From NCBI GenBank assembly GCA_029062005.1, contig JAIDQZ010000152.1:1-32453 (forward strand): a stretch of DNA of 32,453 bases, in the 5' to 3' direction. The stretch is from Muribaculaceae bacterium (GTDB lineage: Bacteria; Bacteroidota; Bacteroidia; Bacteroidales; Muribaculaceae). The stretch's first letter is position 1. The number at the start of each line of letters is the position of its first letter. Under the pieces are notes generated by a model. That model had not been told where the DNA came from. It saw only the letters and a list, made by a program, of their open reading frames with translations, and did no database searches. Position numbers and translations under genes: made by a program. Below are positions 15,987 through 24,001 of this stretch, in pieces.

Positions 15987-16678
15987 AAAAGATAACCATA
16001 GCAATCGATGGCTTCAGTTCAAGCGGCAAAAGCACAATGGCAAAGCAGCTTGCAAAGAAAATCGGATATGTATATGTGGACAGTGGCGCGATGTATCGCG
16101 CCACTACCCTATACGCCATACGTAACGGCATGACAGATAAGGAGACCGGTATCGACACTCAGGCCTTGATAAACGCCTTGCCGCTGATCGACATCTCCTT
16201 TGCGATCACTCCGGAAGATACCCAGCATACTATCCTCAACGGAGAAGACGTTGAGAAAGAAATCCGAGGCATGGAAGTGAGCGGATGGGTAAGTCCAGTC
16301 GCAGTGATTCCGGAAGTGCGACATTACCTTGTCGGGCTGCAGCAGCAGTATGGCAAAGACAAGGGAATAGTGATGGACGGCAGGGATATCGGCACCACCG
16401 TCTTTCCAGATGCAGAAATGAAAGTATTCGTGCAGGCGAGTCCGGAAGTCAGGGCTAAGCGCAGATATGACGAACTAATTGAGAAAGGGACTCCGTCAGA
16501 CTACGAGTCGGTGCTTGCAAACATCAAGGAAAGGGATCATATCGATTCCACACGTAAGGAGTCTCCTCTGCGCAAAGCTGAAGACGCTTTTGTCCTTGAT
16601 AACGACAATCTCTCCCGTGAAGAGCAGATGGAAGTGCTTGTAAAACTCTTCGATGAAAAGACCCGTGGCGAAGATTGA
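15983..16678 (+). CDS. cmk: Cytidylate kinase
   Basis: It phosphorylates CMP and dCMP with ATP in pyrimidine nucleotide synthesis. The 231-aa protein has the P-loop GFSSSGKST near residue 10, YVDSGAMYRA for the nucleotide monophosphate site, the MDGRDIGTTVFPDA motif, and a lid region with AKRRYDEL and SRKE/STRKESPL arginines. Length and motifs are normal. It overlaps glgB by 4 nt upstream and ispH by 26 nt downstream, indicating tight coupling. In some Bacteroidota cmk lies beside porQ and ispH; here ispH is adjacent while a porQ homologue lies about 15 kb away. Confidence 0.95.
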   Translation: MKKITIAIDGFSSSGKSTMAKQLAKKIGYVYVDSGAMYRATTLYAIRNGMTDKETGIDTQALINALPLIDISFAITPEDTQHTILNGEDVEKEIRGMEVSGWVSPVAVIPEVRHYLVGLQQQYGKDKGIVMDGRDIGTTVFPDAEMKVFVQASPEVRAKRRYDELIEKGTPSDYESVLANIKERDHIDSTRKESPLRKAEDAFVLDNDNLSREEQMEVLVKLFDEKTRGED

Positions 16679-17561
16679 GATAGACAGCGGAAGCGGTTTC
16701 TGCTTCGGCGTTACGACCGCAATACGCAAAGCAGAGGCTGAGCTGGAACGTACAGGAGTATTATATTGTCTCGGCGACATCGTTCATAACGCCGGTGAAG
16801 TGGAACGACTGCGCAAGAAAGGACTCATCACAGTCGACCACAATGAATTTGCCAAGCTCCACAACGTCAAGGTGCTTCTCAGAGCACACGGAGAGCCTCC
16901 CTCTACTTACGAGACCGCACGCCGCAACAACATTGAGATCATCGATGCAACATGCCCTGTGGTGCTACAGCTTCAGAAACGCATAAAGGATGCATACTCC
17001 AAGACTGAGGGGTCATCTGAAAACCCCGACAACGGACGTATCATCTTAATATATGGAAAACCAGGACATGCCGAAGTCAACGGACTTGTAGGGCAGACAG
17101 AGGGAAGCGCTGTGGTCATACAAGACAGGAGCGATCTCGACAACATTGACCTCGACAAGGATATCTGGCTATACTCACAGACTACCAAGTCGATCGAAGG
17201 ATTTCAGGAGATTGTATCGGAGATCCGGTCAAGAAAAAGAAAAGGATCTTTCCAATGGTTTGACACTATATGCCGTCAGGTAGCCAACCGTATGCCGCAG
17301 ATGAGGGAATTTGCCGCCAACCACGACGTTATCCTCTTCGTAAGCGGTGCAAAAAGCAGCAACGGCAAGGTACTCTATGCTCAATGCAAGGAAATAAACC
17401 CGAAGACCTACCTTATCACCGACGAGACGGAGCTTGACCCGTCGTGCATAGAAGATGCAGAAAGCATAGGTATCTGTGGAGCAACTTCCACACCGAGATG
17501 GCTAATGCAGAAAGTGGCAGAGGCATGCTCTAAATCAGAAGAAAATGAAACCGAAGACTGA
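16653..17561 (+). CDS. ispH: 4-hydroxy-3-methylbut-2-enyl diphosphate reductase
   Basis: Last step of the MEP isoprenoid pathway, making IPP and DMAPP; a cytoplasmic 4Fe-4S enzyme. The three cluster cysteines are visible: Cys17 in GFCFGV, Cys101 in DATCPVV and Cys207 in DTICRQVANR. LLRAHGEP (His79), KPGHAEV (His139) and the ATSTPRW motif complete the active site. The 302-aa length is usual. The start at 16653 lies inside cmk; an in-frame GTG at 16665 would give a start closer to many relatives. The gene also overlaps tadA by 17 nt. Its product feeds the polyprenyl substrate used by MenA, encoded 0.6 kb downstream. Confidence 0.95.
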   Translation: MKRPVAKIEIDSGSGFCFGVTTAIRKAEAELERTGVLYCLGDIVHNAGEVERLRKKGLITVDHNEFAKLHNVKVLLRAHGEPPSTYETARRNNIEIIDATCPVVLQLQKRIKDAYSKTEGSSENPDNGRIILIYGKPGHAEVNGLVGQTEGSAVVIQDRSDLDNIDLDKDIWLYSQTTKSIEGFQEIVSEIRSRKRKGSFQWFDTICRQVANRMPQMREFAANHDVILFVSGAKSSNGKVLYAQCKEINPKTYLITDETELDPSCIEDAESIGICGATSTPRWLMQKVAEACSKSEENETED

Positions 17562-17997
17562 CGAATACTGGATGCGGGAGGCTATCAAGGAAGCCGAGAC
17601 TGCTTTCTCTGAAGATGAGGTTCCGGTAGGAGCCGTCATTGTATGTAATGACCGCATCATAGGTCGCGGACACAACGGGACCGAACGTCTCACCGATGTA
17701 ACGGCACATGCAGAAATGATGGCAATCACTGCAGCCCAATCTAATCTTGGAGGCCGCGTTCTACCGGAATGCACGCTATTTGTGACAGTTGAGCCATGCT
17801 ATATGTGTGCCGGAGCTATAGGATGGGCGAGATTAGGCAGAGTGGTATGGGGAGCCGACGATCCCAAACGTGGATTCAATTCCTATTACGGCGGGAAATC
17901 TCCCCTGCATCCGAAGACACGGATAAACTCGGGCGTTCTTGCCGAAGAATGCGGCGAACTTATGAGACTTTTCTTTCAAAAGAAAAGAGGGCTGTAA
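17545..17997 (+). CDS. tadA: tRNA-specific adenosine deaminase
   Basis: It deaminates adenosine-34 to inosine in tRNA-Arg(ACG). The 150-aa protein has the zinc and catalytic motifs HAEM (His55, Glu57) and PCYMCAGA (Cys85, Cys88), plus the VPVGAVIV strand and GGKSPLHP loop of the nucleoside/tRNA deaminase family. Other cytidine or guanine deaminases share HAE and PCxxC, but the length and the ARLGRVVWGADDPKRG block favour TadA. It overlaps ispH by 17 nt and closes the glgB-cmk-ispH-tadA run. About 200 nt of AT-rich DNA without a gene follows. Confidence 0.9.
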   Translation: MKPKTDEYWMREAIKEAETAFSEDEVPVGAVIVCNDRIIGRGHNGTERLTDVTAHAEMMAITAAQSNLGGRVLPECTLFVTVEPCYMCAGAIGWARLGRVVWGADDPKRGFNSYYGGKSPLHPKTRINSGVLAEECGELMRLFFQKKRGL

Positions 17998-18157
17998 CAT
18001 TAAGCATACGTCGAGGACAACACTGCCAATTATTTATTTCATTAATTTCCATAGAATTATAATTATTTAAAATTAGGTTGTTACAAAATCTTTGCAATTA
18101 TTGCAAAAATATTTCAAATTTCTTGCAAAATAATTTCTTAAAATGAAATATTTTGAG

Positions 18158-18165
18158 TAATTTTG
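18158..18165 (+). promoter_or_regulatory. -7 box upstream of menA
   Basis: TAATTTTG is a perfect -7 box 30 nt before the menA ATG. The best -33 candidate is TTTC at 18134-18137 with a 20-nt gap. The 198-nt gap it sits in (17998-18195) has no visible terminator after tadA. Confidence 0.45.
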
Positions 18166-18195
18166 TAATTGTAATAGGCTAATTATATAGGTTCT

Positions 18196-19140
18196 ATGAA
18201 ATTGAAACCTTGGATAGAGGCAATGCGCCTTAGGACTTTACCGGTAAGCATCGCAGGAGTGCTCGCCGGATGCGCCATTGCTATCGCATATGATAATTTC
18301 AACTGGAAGCCGGCATCAATATGCCTTGTCTTTGCATTGGCTGCACAGATAGTAAGCAATTTCGCCAATGAATATTTCGATTATAAAAATCACATTGACC
18401 ATAAGGGAAGGCAAGGTTTCCGAAGAGGGGTGACAGAGGGAGACATAAAGCCGGAAAGCATGAAACGCGCCATGATCTCTCTTATGGCAGTCGACTGTCT
18501 TCTTGGACTGTCGCTGATCCGCTGGGGAGGCTTCTGGCTCATACTCATCGGAATCGCAATAGTCATAGCGGCATTCGCATATAGTGCCGGACCATGGCCC
18601 TTATCCCATCATGGTCTTGGCGATGAGGCAGTCATTATCTTCTATGGAATAGTCCCCGTGACACTGACTGCCTATCTGCAATGTGGAGACTGGACAGGAG
18701 GTTCGATGGCTGCAGTTCTTGGCGAAATGTGGAAAATGGCATTGATTGTTTCGGTCGGAGTGGGACTTTTAGGCGCAAACGTGCTAATAGTCAACAACAT
18801 TCGTGATGTCCGCGATGATTCAAGGGTTAACAAACGAACCAAGGCAGTCATATTCGGAGCTAAAGCCATGAAATATACATACATAGCATTCGCATATATC
18901 GGAATTGCCCTGATATGGTATGGCATGAAGGATGCACTTAATGATTGGGGATGGGCAGGCTACGTAGCCGTAGGGATCTGGTTTATTCCCATCATTGTAG
19001 CGCTCTTCAAATTTTCCGGTGCCCGTCTTAACAAAGTATTGCGCTACACTGCCATCCTGCTCCTTGCCACCATCGTCTGGAGCCTGATCGATGTAGTGAC
19101 GAACTTCGACGCAATCCACAACCATCTCGCCGCCATCTGA
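18196..19140 (+). CDS. menA: 1,4-dihydroxy-2-naphthoate polyprenyltransferase
   Basis: A UbiA-family integral membrane enzyme that attaches a polyprenyl chain to DHNA in menaquinone synthesis. The first Asp-rich motif is NFANEYFDYKNHID (55-68, with Asn58, Asp62, Asp68). The second corresponds to NNIRDVRDDSRVNKRT. About eight to nine hydrophobic helices are evident across 314 residues. MRLRTLP near the N-terminus is typical of MenA. It is transcribed from its own predicted promoter and ends at a strong hairpin shared with the convergent rpmH gene. Other men genes are not in the window. Confidence 0.93.
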   Translation: MKLKPWIEAMRLRTLPVSIAGVLAGCAIAIAYDNFNWKPASICLVFALAAQIVSNFANEYFDYKNHIDHKGRQGFRRGVTEGDIKPESMKRAMISLMAVDCLLGLSLIRWGGFWLILIGIAIVIAAFAYSAGPWPLSHHGLGDEAVIIFYGIVPVTLTAYLQCGDWTGGSMAAVLGEMWKMALIVSVGVGLLGANVLIVNNIRDVRDDSRVNKRTKAVIFGAKAMKYTYIAFAYIGIALIWYGMKDALNDWGWAGYVAVGIWFIPIIVALFKFSGARLNKVLRYTAILLLATIVWSLIDVVTNFDAIHNHLAAI

Positions 19141-19168
19141 TGACAATGTTTTATTTATATAAAAATTT

Positions 19169-19195
19169 AGGGATAACACCGCTGGTGTTATCCCT
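19169..19195. terminator. Bidirectional terminator between menA and rpmH
   Basis: AGGGATAACACC and GGTGTTATCCCT form a perfect 12-bp stem with a 3-nt loop (19181-19183). T-rich sequence follows on the plus strand (TATTCTTT). On the minus strand AAATTTTTATAT follows. It serves both convergent genes. Confidence 0.85.
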
Positions 19196-19224
19196 TATTC
19201 TTTATCGCTTTCATGTATTACCGA

Positions 19225-19380
19225 TTACTTGCTTGCAATGCTGTCGGAAACGGTGAGTGAGTAGCGACCTTTGGCACGACGACGGGCAAGAACTTTGCGA
19301 CCATCGGCGGTAGCCATTCTTTCACGGAAGCCGTGCTTGTTGATTCTTCTGCGGTTGGAAGGCTGGAATGTTCTTTTCAT
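19225..19380 (-). CDS. rpmH: Ribosomal protein bL34
   Basis: A 51-aa basic protein of the large ribosomal subunit. It starts [20 protein letters not shown] and carries the family motif [18 protein letters not shown]; the C-terminus has a short extension ([12 protein letters not shown]) common in Bacteroidota. The gene is read on the minus strand, divergent from efp and convergent with menA. It is isolated here: the usual partners rnpA and dnaA are not adjacent. A full sigma-ABfr promoter lies 53 nt upstream. Confidence 0.96.
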   Translation of the reverse strand: MKRTFQPSNRRRINKHGFRERMATADGRKVLARRRAKGRYSLTVSDSIASK

Positions 19381-19432
19381 TTCTTATGAGGTTTTAATTA
19401 TTTCAATTGTCTACATAATTCCTTTCGGACTG

Positions 19433-19464
19433 CAAAATTAGTGAATCTATTTGAATTAGCCAAA
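19433..19464 (-). promoter_or_regulatory. Promoter of rpmH
   Basis: On the minus strand, TTTG at 19461-19464, exactly 20 nt, then TAATTTTG at 19433-19440. Both boxes are perfect. The leader would be about 45 nt. Confidence 0.75.
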
Positions 19465-19546
19465 AAAAACATGACTTTTTCGCATTTTTATACCCAAAAA
19501 CATATCTTTTAATGCTTCCTATACCTTACAATTAGGTTTTTTTTTG

Positions 19547-19554
19547 TAATTTTG
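19547..19554 (+). promoter_or_regulatory. Promoter -7 box of efp
   Basis: A perfect TAATTTTG follows a run of nine T, 33 nt before the efp ATG. No good TTTG lies at -33. It points away from the rpmH promoter about 85 nt to the left. Confidence 0.55.
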
Positions 19555-19587
19555 CACTATAATTAGAATTTCAAAACTTCAACCGAT

Positions 19588-20154
19588 ATGATGAACGCTC
19601 AAGACATCAAGAACGGCACATGCATCAGAATGGATGGCCAGCTCTACTTCGTTATCGAATTCCTTCACGTGAAGCCCGGCAAGGGAAATACCTTCATGCG
19701 TACAAAACTCAAAAACGTGGTCGATGGCCGCGTGCTTGAACGCCGCTTCAATATTGGCGAAAAACTCGAAGACGTACGTGTGGAACGCCGCCCCTACCAG
19801 TATCTTTATACAGACGGTGACGACGACATCTTCATGGACAACGAGACTTATGATCAAGTGCCCATCAAGAAAGACCTCGTGACAGGAGCACCCTATATGA
19901 AAGAAGGTGACACAGTGGAGGTAGTACGCGACGCATCTACAGACACCGTGCTTTTCGCCGAAATGCCTATCAAGACAAAACTGAAGATCACATACACCGA
20001 ACCTGGACTGAAGGGCGATACAGCCACCAACACACTCAAGCCTGCAACCGTAGAGACAGGTGCTGAAGTTCGTGTGCCCCTCTTCATCAATGAAGGTGAG
20101 ATCATCGAAGTCGATACACGCGACGGTTCATACGTAGGTAGAGTCAAGGCCTGA
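19588..20154 (+). CDS. efp: Translation elongation factor P
   Basis: It relieves ribosome stalling at polyproline stretches. The 188-aa protein has the three beta-barrel domains of EF-P: a KOW-like N-terminal domain with the loop [15 protein letters not shown] (Lys32 at the tip, the site modified in some bacteria), an OB domain, and a C-terminal OB domain with [28 protein letters not shown]. Two adjacent ATGs (19588 and 19591) could each be the start; the second gives the more usual MNAQDIKNG. It is 33 nt upstream of a glycosyltransferase gene and probably leads a three-gene operon with it and radC. Confidence 0.96.
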   Translation: MMNAQDIKNGTCIRMDGQLYFVIEFLHVKPGKGNTFMRTKLKNVVDGRVLERRFNIGEKLEDVRVERRPYQYLYTDGDDDIFMDNETYDQVPIKKDLVTGAPYMKEGDTVEVVRDASTDTVLFAEMPIKTKLKITYTEPGLKGDTATNTLKPATVETGAEVRVPLFINEGEIIEVDTRDGSYVGRVKA

Positions 20155-20187
20155 CCCGCGCTTACTGACAATATTGCCGCTCCGACG

Positions 20188-21186
20188 ATGGATACCCTGT
20201 TTTCCATTATTGTTCCGGTCTACAACCGGCCGGATGAAGTCAAGGAACTTATGGCAAGCCTTGCTTGCCAGACCGACCATGGATTTGAGGTAGTGATTGT
20301 GGAAGACGGCAGCACGACACCCTGCAAGGCGGAAGCCGAGGCATATAGCCCGGCTGTCGCCTTGCAGTATTTCTATAAGGACAACGAAGGACGCTCCCCT
20401 GCGCGCAACTACGGTATGGATCACGCGCAAGGCGACTATTTCATATTCGTAGACTCCGACTGCATCCTTCCTCCCGACTACATAGAAAGACTCCGACTCG
20501 CGCTCTCCGAGAAATGGCGCGACTGCTTCGGAGGTCCCGACGACGCACATGACAGCTTCACCGACACTCAGAAAGCCATCAATTTCGCCATGACCTCCTT
20601 CCTGACCACCGGAGGCATACGCGGAGGCAAAGTGCAGATGGAAAAATTCGTTCCACGCACTTTCAATATGGGTTTCTCAAGAGACGTATATGAGAAAGTA
20701 GGCGGATTCCGGGAAATGTTCAGCGAAGACATCGACATGTCGACCAGAATCCGTCTTGCCGGCTATGCACCCGAACTTATCAGGGATGTAAAGGTCTACC
20801 ACAAAAGGCGTGGAAGCCTCGCAAAGTTCTGGCGCCAGGTACACGTATTCGGAATGTCACGCATCACTCTGCAGCTGCTATATCCCGGAAGTATGAAAGC
20901 TGTGCATTGGGCTCCGGCTATTTTTGTAATCGGTGCTGTCGGTATGATAATAGCAGCTTTCTTCAATCCGATATGGCTTCTCCCGCTTGCTGCATATATC
21001 CTCGCACTTTGGATCACCGCCATTATTTCAACGAGGAGTCTGAAAGTTGGCTCCATGGCGGTAGCGGCATCGATGGTGCAGCTTTGGGGATATGGCACTG
21101 GATTCATACGCGCTTATGTATGGAAAATTCTTCTTCGACACGGTCGCGATGAGGCGCAGGAGATAAAGATGAGAAAAGGGAAATGA
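20188..21186 (+). CDS. Family 2 glycosyltransferase, membrane-anchored
   Basis: A GT-A fold of about 230 residues: FSIIVPVYNRPDE at the N-terminus, DNEGRSPARNYG for the nucleotide sugar, metal-binding DSD in FIFVDSDC, and the acceptor-side FSEDIDMSTRIRLAG. About two to three hydrophobic helices follow (VHWAPAIFVIGAVGMIIAAFF, then LPLAAYILALWITAII), so the enzyme is tethered to the inner membrane. It probably transfers a sugar to a lipid-linked or cell-surface acceptor; the sugar and acceptor cannot be read from sequence. It overlaps radC by 4 nt (ATGA) and follows efp by 33 nt. Confidence 0.88.
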   Translation: MDTLFSIIVPVYNRPDEVKELMASLACQTDHGFEVVIVEDGSTTPCKAEAEAYSPAVALQYFYKDNEGRSPARNYGMDHAQGDYFIFVDSDCILPPDYIERLRLALSEKWRDCFGGPDDAHDSFTDTQKAINFAMTSFLTTGGIRGGKVQMEKFVPRTFNMGFSRDVYEKVGGFREMFSEDIDMSTRIRLAGYAPELIRDVKVYHKRRGSLAKFWRQVHVFGMSRITLQLLYPGSMKAVHWAPAIFVIGAVGMIIAAFFNPIWLLPLAAYILALWITAIISTRSLKVGSMAVAASMVQLWGYGTGFIRAYVWKILLRHGRDEAQEIKMRKGK

Positions 21187-21938
21187 CACGGGAGGATTTC
21201 GGCTTAGAGGCAAACGAGCCTGAGACAACGGCATATAATCCGGTAGTCAAGATAATGGAGATGTCGAAAGACGAGCGTCCGCGCGAACGCGCAATAGCTC
21301 ACGGTATCGGCTCACTCACTACTGCAGAACTTCTCGCCATAATTCTCCGAACGGGTCAACCGGGACTGCCTGTGACCGACCTGTGCCGCCAGCTCATGAG
21401 CGACAATGAAAACTCCCTTCTCCGTCTTGAACGGCGCTCCCGCAGCGAGCTGATGCTCACCAAAGGGATAGGATCAGCCAAGGCATTGCAGGTGGAAGCG
21501 ATGATGGAAGTAATGCGTCGATATCGGCAGGAATCAATCGACAATCTGACAAAACAACTTCCCGCAGTTTCAGCATCAGCTGCCATCTACGAACGCATGC
21601 GATACCGCATCGCCAATCTCGATCACGAAGAAGTGTGGATAATTCTGCTTAACCGCAGCAACCGGATCATCAAGGAATTCAGGACCACGACAGGGAGTTC
21701 AGTTGCCTCTGTTTTCGACATCAAAATGATCCTAAAGCGTGCGCTACTCGAAAATGCCGAAAGTCTGGTGATGTGTCATAATCATCCGTCGGGCAGCCTT
21801 CGTCCTTCAGTTCAGGATGACAACATCACACAAAAGCTGTCGACGGCCTGCAAGACAATGGATCTCAGGATGCTCGACCATGTAATAGTCACCACTGACG
21901 GCTACTATTCCTACAACGATCAGGGACGCATGATCTGA
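21183..21938 (+). CDS. radC: RadC/UPF0758 family JAB-domain protein
   Basis: A 251-aa protein. The N-terminal part has a helix-hairpin-helix-like segment (LTKGIGSAKALQVEA). The C-terminal JAB/MPN metalloprotease-like domain shows Glu149 or Glu150 (DHEEVWI) and the zinc motif HNHPSG with His199, His201 and Asp212. The name RadC is historical and a role in DNA repair is doubtful. The first 24 residues before MEMSKDERPRER are variable, so an ATG at 21255 or 21261 could be the real start. However, the 4-nt overlap with the glycosyltransferase gene supports 21183. A strong hairpin follows. Confidence 0.92.
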   Translation: MTREDFGLEANEPETTAYNPVVKIMEMSKDERPRERAIAHGIGSLTTAELLAIILRTGQPGLPVTDLCRQLMSDNENSLLRLERRSRSELMLTKGIGSAKALQVEAMMEVMRRYRQESIDNLTKQLPAVSASAAIYERMRYRIANLDHEEVWIILLNRSNRIIKEFRTTTGSSVASVFDIKMILKRALLENAESLVMCHNHPSGSLRPSVQDDNITQKLSTACKTMDLRMLDHVIVTTDGYYSYNDQGRMI

Positions 21939-21960
21939 CACTGACCGCCTTCAATAAAAT

Positions 21961-21995
21961 AATCTCATCTTCGCCATTCAGGCAAAGATGAGATT
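21961..21995. terminator. Bidirectional terminator after radC
   Basis: AATCTCATCTTCGCC and GGCAAAGATGAGATT pair over 15 positions with one mismatch and a 5-nt loop. TATGTTTATT follows on the plus strand and ATTTTATTG on the minus strand. It lies between radC and the convergent small membrane protein gene. Confidence 0.8.
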
Positions 21996-22036
21996 TATGT
22001 TTATTCACAAGTTTGTTTTCTTATAGTCCGGATATA

Positions 22037-22258
22037 TTAACCGTTAAACCAATTGGCAAGGTCTCCGAATGTTCCGATAGCGAAGAGCCAATACAAGATT
22101 ATGAAGATCAGGACGAGCACCCCGAGCCATACCCACAGGCGACTTCCCTTGGGTGTGCCTATTTCATTGTCCTGACGACTTTTCTCCAGGTTCTTGCCTG
22201 CGTTTCTCATTTCGTCAAATGCCTTGTTTTCCAATTCCTGGCGATCTTTATTTTCCAT
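22037..22258 (-). CDS. Small single-pass membrane protein (73 aa)
   Basis: The first 40 residues are highly charged and helical (MENKDRQELENKAFDEMRNAG). One strong membrane segment follows (about 41-61, LWVWLGVLVLIFIILYWLF), then a short tail, IGTFGDLANWFNG. There is no signal peptide or lipobox, so the N-terminus is probably cytoplasmic. I chose the ATG at 22258; an upstream in-frame ATG at 22321 adds a basic segment that looks untranslated. It has a normal base composition and sits alone between radC and dnaB. I do not recognise a family. It could be a small stress or envelope-associated protein. Confidence 0.7.
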   Translation of the reverse strand: MENKDRQELENKAFDEMRNAGKNLEKSRQDNEIGTPKGSRLWVWLGVLVLIFIILYWLFAIGTFGDLANWFNG

Positions 22259-22369
22259 AGTATCGAAAGTTTTAATTATTAGTTTATAGTTTAGTTGTCT
22301 TCGTTTGTAACTAAAACACACATTATCGTCTTTAGGTTCAAAAAAAACTTTACTGAATGTTAAAAAAAA

Positions 22370-23986
22370 TCAGAAAGGAACTATGTCTCCCGCCCCATCC
22401 GGCATTATATCCGGCGTTACATTTCCGGCAAGAGGATCAGTGGCAAAACTGAAGTTGGTACCACCCTGCGAGAATTTTGAGGCAACCGACCCGTCGCCAC
22501 TTTCTCCCGAATTCATCTTTGACTGGAATTGCATCTTTGTACTCTCAGAGCTGTCTCCGATAGCGCTCCTCACGGCATTGTATCCCTCCTGCCAGTTCTC
22601 GAATTTTGCAAATTTCGAGACGAACCTAAGCTTTACATCACCTACAGCACCGCTACGGTGCTTCGCGACTATAAGTTCGGCAAGTCCGCGGATATCGTTG
22701 CCCTGAGCATCTTCACCGCTCTTGGTATAATATTCCGGCCGATGAATAAAGCATACAATATCGGCATCTTGCTCTATCGCGCCGGATTCACGGAGGTCGG
22801 AAAGAACCGGACGCTTGTCCTCGCGTGTCTCCGTACTACGATTGAGCTGCGAAAGCGCTATGATGGGAATATTTAACTCTTTCGCAAGTGCCTTCAAAGA
22901 GCGGGAAATCGTCGACACCTCCTGTTCGCGGCTTCCCAGCTTCAGCCCGCCGGCGCTCATCAGCTGCAGATAGTCGATCATTATCATCTTCACTCCATGC
23001 TCCCTGACAAGACGACGCGCCTTCGTACGAAGTTCCGTGATGCTGAGACCCGGGGTCTCGTCCAGATAAAGGGGTGCCGAAAATACATTTTTCAGTGAAG
23101 CGTTCAGACGGTCCCATTCCTCATTTGAGAGCTGACCGCTCTTGATCTTCTCGCCCTCAAGGCTTGCCACATTGGAAAGCAGTCGCTTCACGAGCTGAAC
23201 GTTTGCCATCTCAAGAGTGAATATCGCCACCGGAATATTATATGTCACAGTCATCTCCTTCGCCATTGACAGTACAAAGGCTGTCTTTCCCATAGCCGGA
23301 CGTGCCGCTATGATTATCAGATCGGAAGGTTGCCATCCTGAAGTCATCTTGTCAAGGTCGGCATATCCCGTCTGAAGTCCTGAAAGACCCGATGAAGAAT
23401 TGGCGGCATTCTGGATCTGCTCTATGGCAAGATTGATGACAGGGTCGATCTGCGTCACCTCACGCTTTATCTGATTCTGCGATATGTCAAAAAGCAATGC
23501 TTCAGCCTCCTGCAGAAGGTCATCGATATCGTTAGCCTCGTCAAACGCCTTGGTCTCTATATTTGTGGCATAGGTAATCAGTCGCCGTGCCAGATACTTC
23601 TGCGCTACGATCTTGGCATGGTATTCCACATTGGCAGCCGAATATATATTGGATGTAAGACTTGTTATTTTTATCGGACCTCCCACTTCCTCCAGATCCC
23701 CGTTTGCCCTCAACTGCTCCACCACTGTAAGCATGTCGATGGGACGCTGCGAGAGTCCAAGCTGCATTATTGCGGCAAATATCTTCTGATTGGTAGGATC
23801 GTAAAAACTCTCGGGAGACAGGATATCGCACACATTCATATATGCATCCTTCTCGATCATAAGCGCACCGAGCACGGCCTCCTCCAGATCTGTATCACGT
23901 GGAGGAAGCTTGCCGGACGGATCTGTCATAGGCACCGTCTGCCTGCGGTTGCCGCGTTTCTGATAATTATTCTGCTCTGTGGGCAT
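22370..23986 (-). CDS. dnaB: Replicative DNA helicase
   Basis: A hexameric 5'-3' helicase of the replication fork. The N-terminal domain (about 30-135, LPPRDTDLEEAVLGALM) binds primase. The RecA-like C-terminal domain has Walker A ARPAMGKT (228-235), Walker B-type MIMIDYLQLM, and the downstream SLKALAKELNIPIIALSQLNR and SDLRESGAIEQDAD motifs. There is no intein. At 538 aa it is slightly longer than E. coli DnaB because of an N-terminal extension and a Ser/Gly-rich tail (last 50 residues). It lies 15 nt after the aminopeptidase gene on the same strand, so the two are probably co-transcribed. Confidence 0.96.
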   Translation of the reverse strand: MPTEQNNYQKRGNRRQTVPMTDPSGKLPPRDTDLEEAVLGALMIEKDAYMNVCDILSPESFYDPTNQKIFAAIMQLGLSQRPIDMLTVVEQLRANGDLEEVGGPIKITSLTSNIYSAANVEYHAKIVAQKYLARRLITYATNIETKAFDEANDIDDLLQEAEALLFDISQNQIKREVTQIDPVINLAIEQIQNAANSSSGLSGLQTGYADLDKMTSGWQPSDLIIIAARPAMGKTAFVLSMAKEMTVTYNIPVAIFTLEMANVQLVKRLLSNVASLEGEKIKSGQLSNEEWDRLNASLKNVFSAPLYLDETPGLSITELRTKARRLVREHGVKMIMIDYLQLMSAGGLKLGSREQEVSTISRSLKALAKELNIPIIALSQLNRSTETREDKRPVLSDLRESGAIEQDADIVCFIHRPEYYTKSGEDAQGNDIRGLAELIVAKHRSGAVGDVKLRFVSKFAKFENWQEGYNAVRSAIGDSSESTKMQFQSKMNSGESGDGSVASKFSQGGTNFSFATDPLAGNVTPDIMPDGAGDIVPF

Positions 23987-24001
23987 CTCAATATTCTTTC
24001 A

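Noticed and set aside
18091..18107. The dyad TTTGCAA-TTA-TTGCAAA between tadA and menA
   Set aside because: It resembles the dyad at 6801-6821, but the half-site spacing differs and the stretch is very AT-rich, so it may be chance. I did not call it an operator.
21183..21938. radC as evidence of a mobile or defence island
   Set aside because: radC-like genes do occur on such elements, but here it is in an operon with efp and a glycosyltransferase and has normal composition, so it reads as a core gene.
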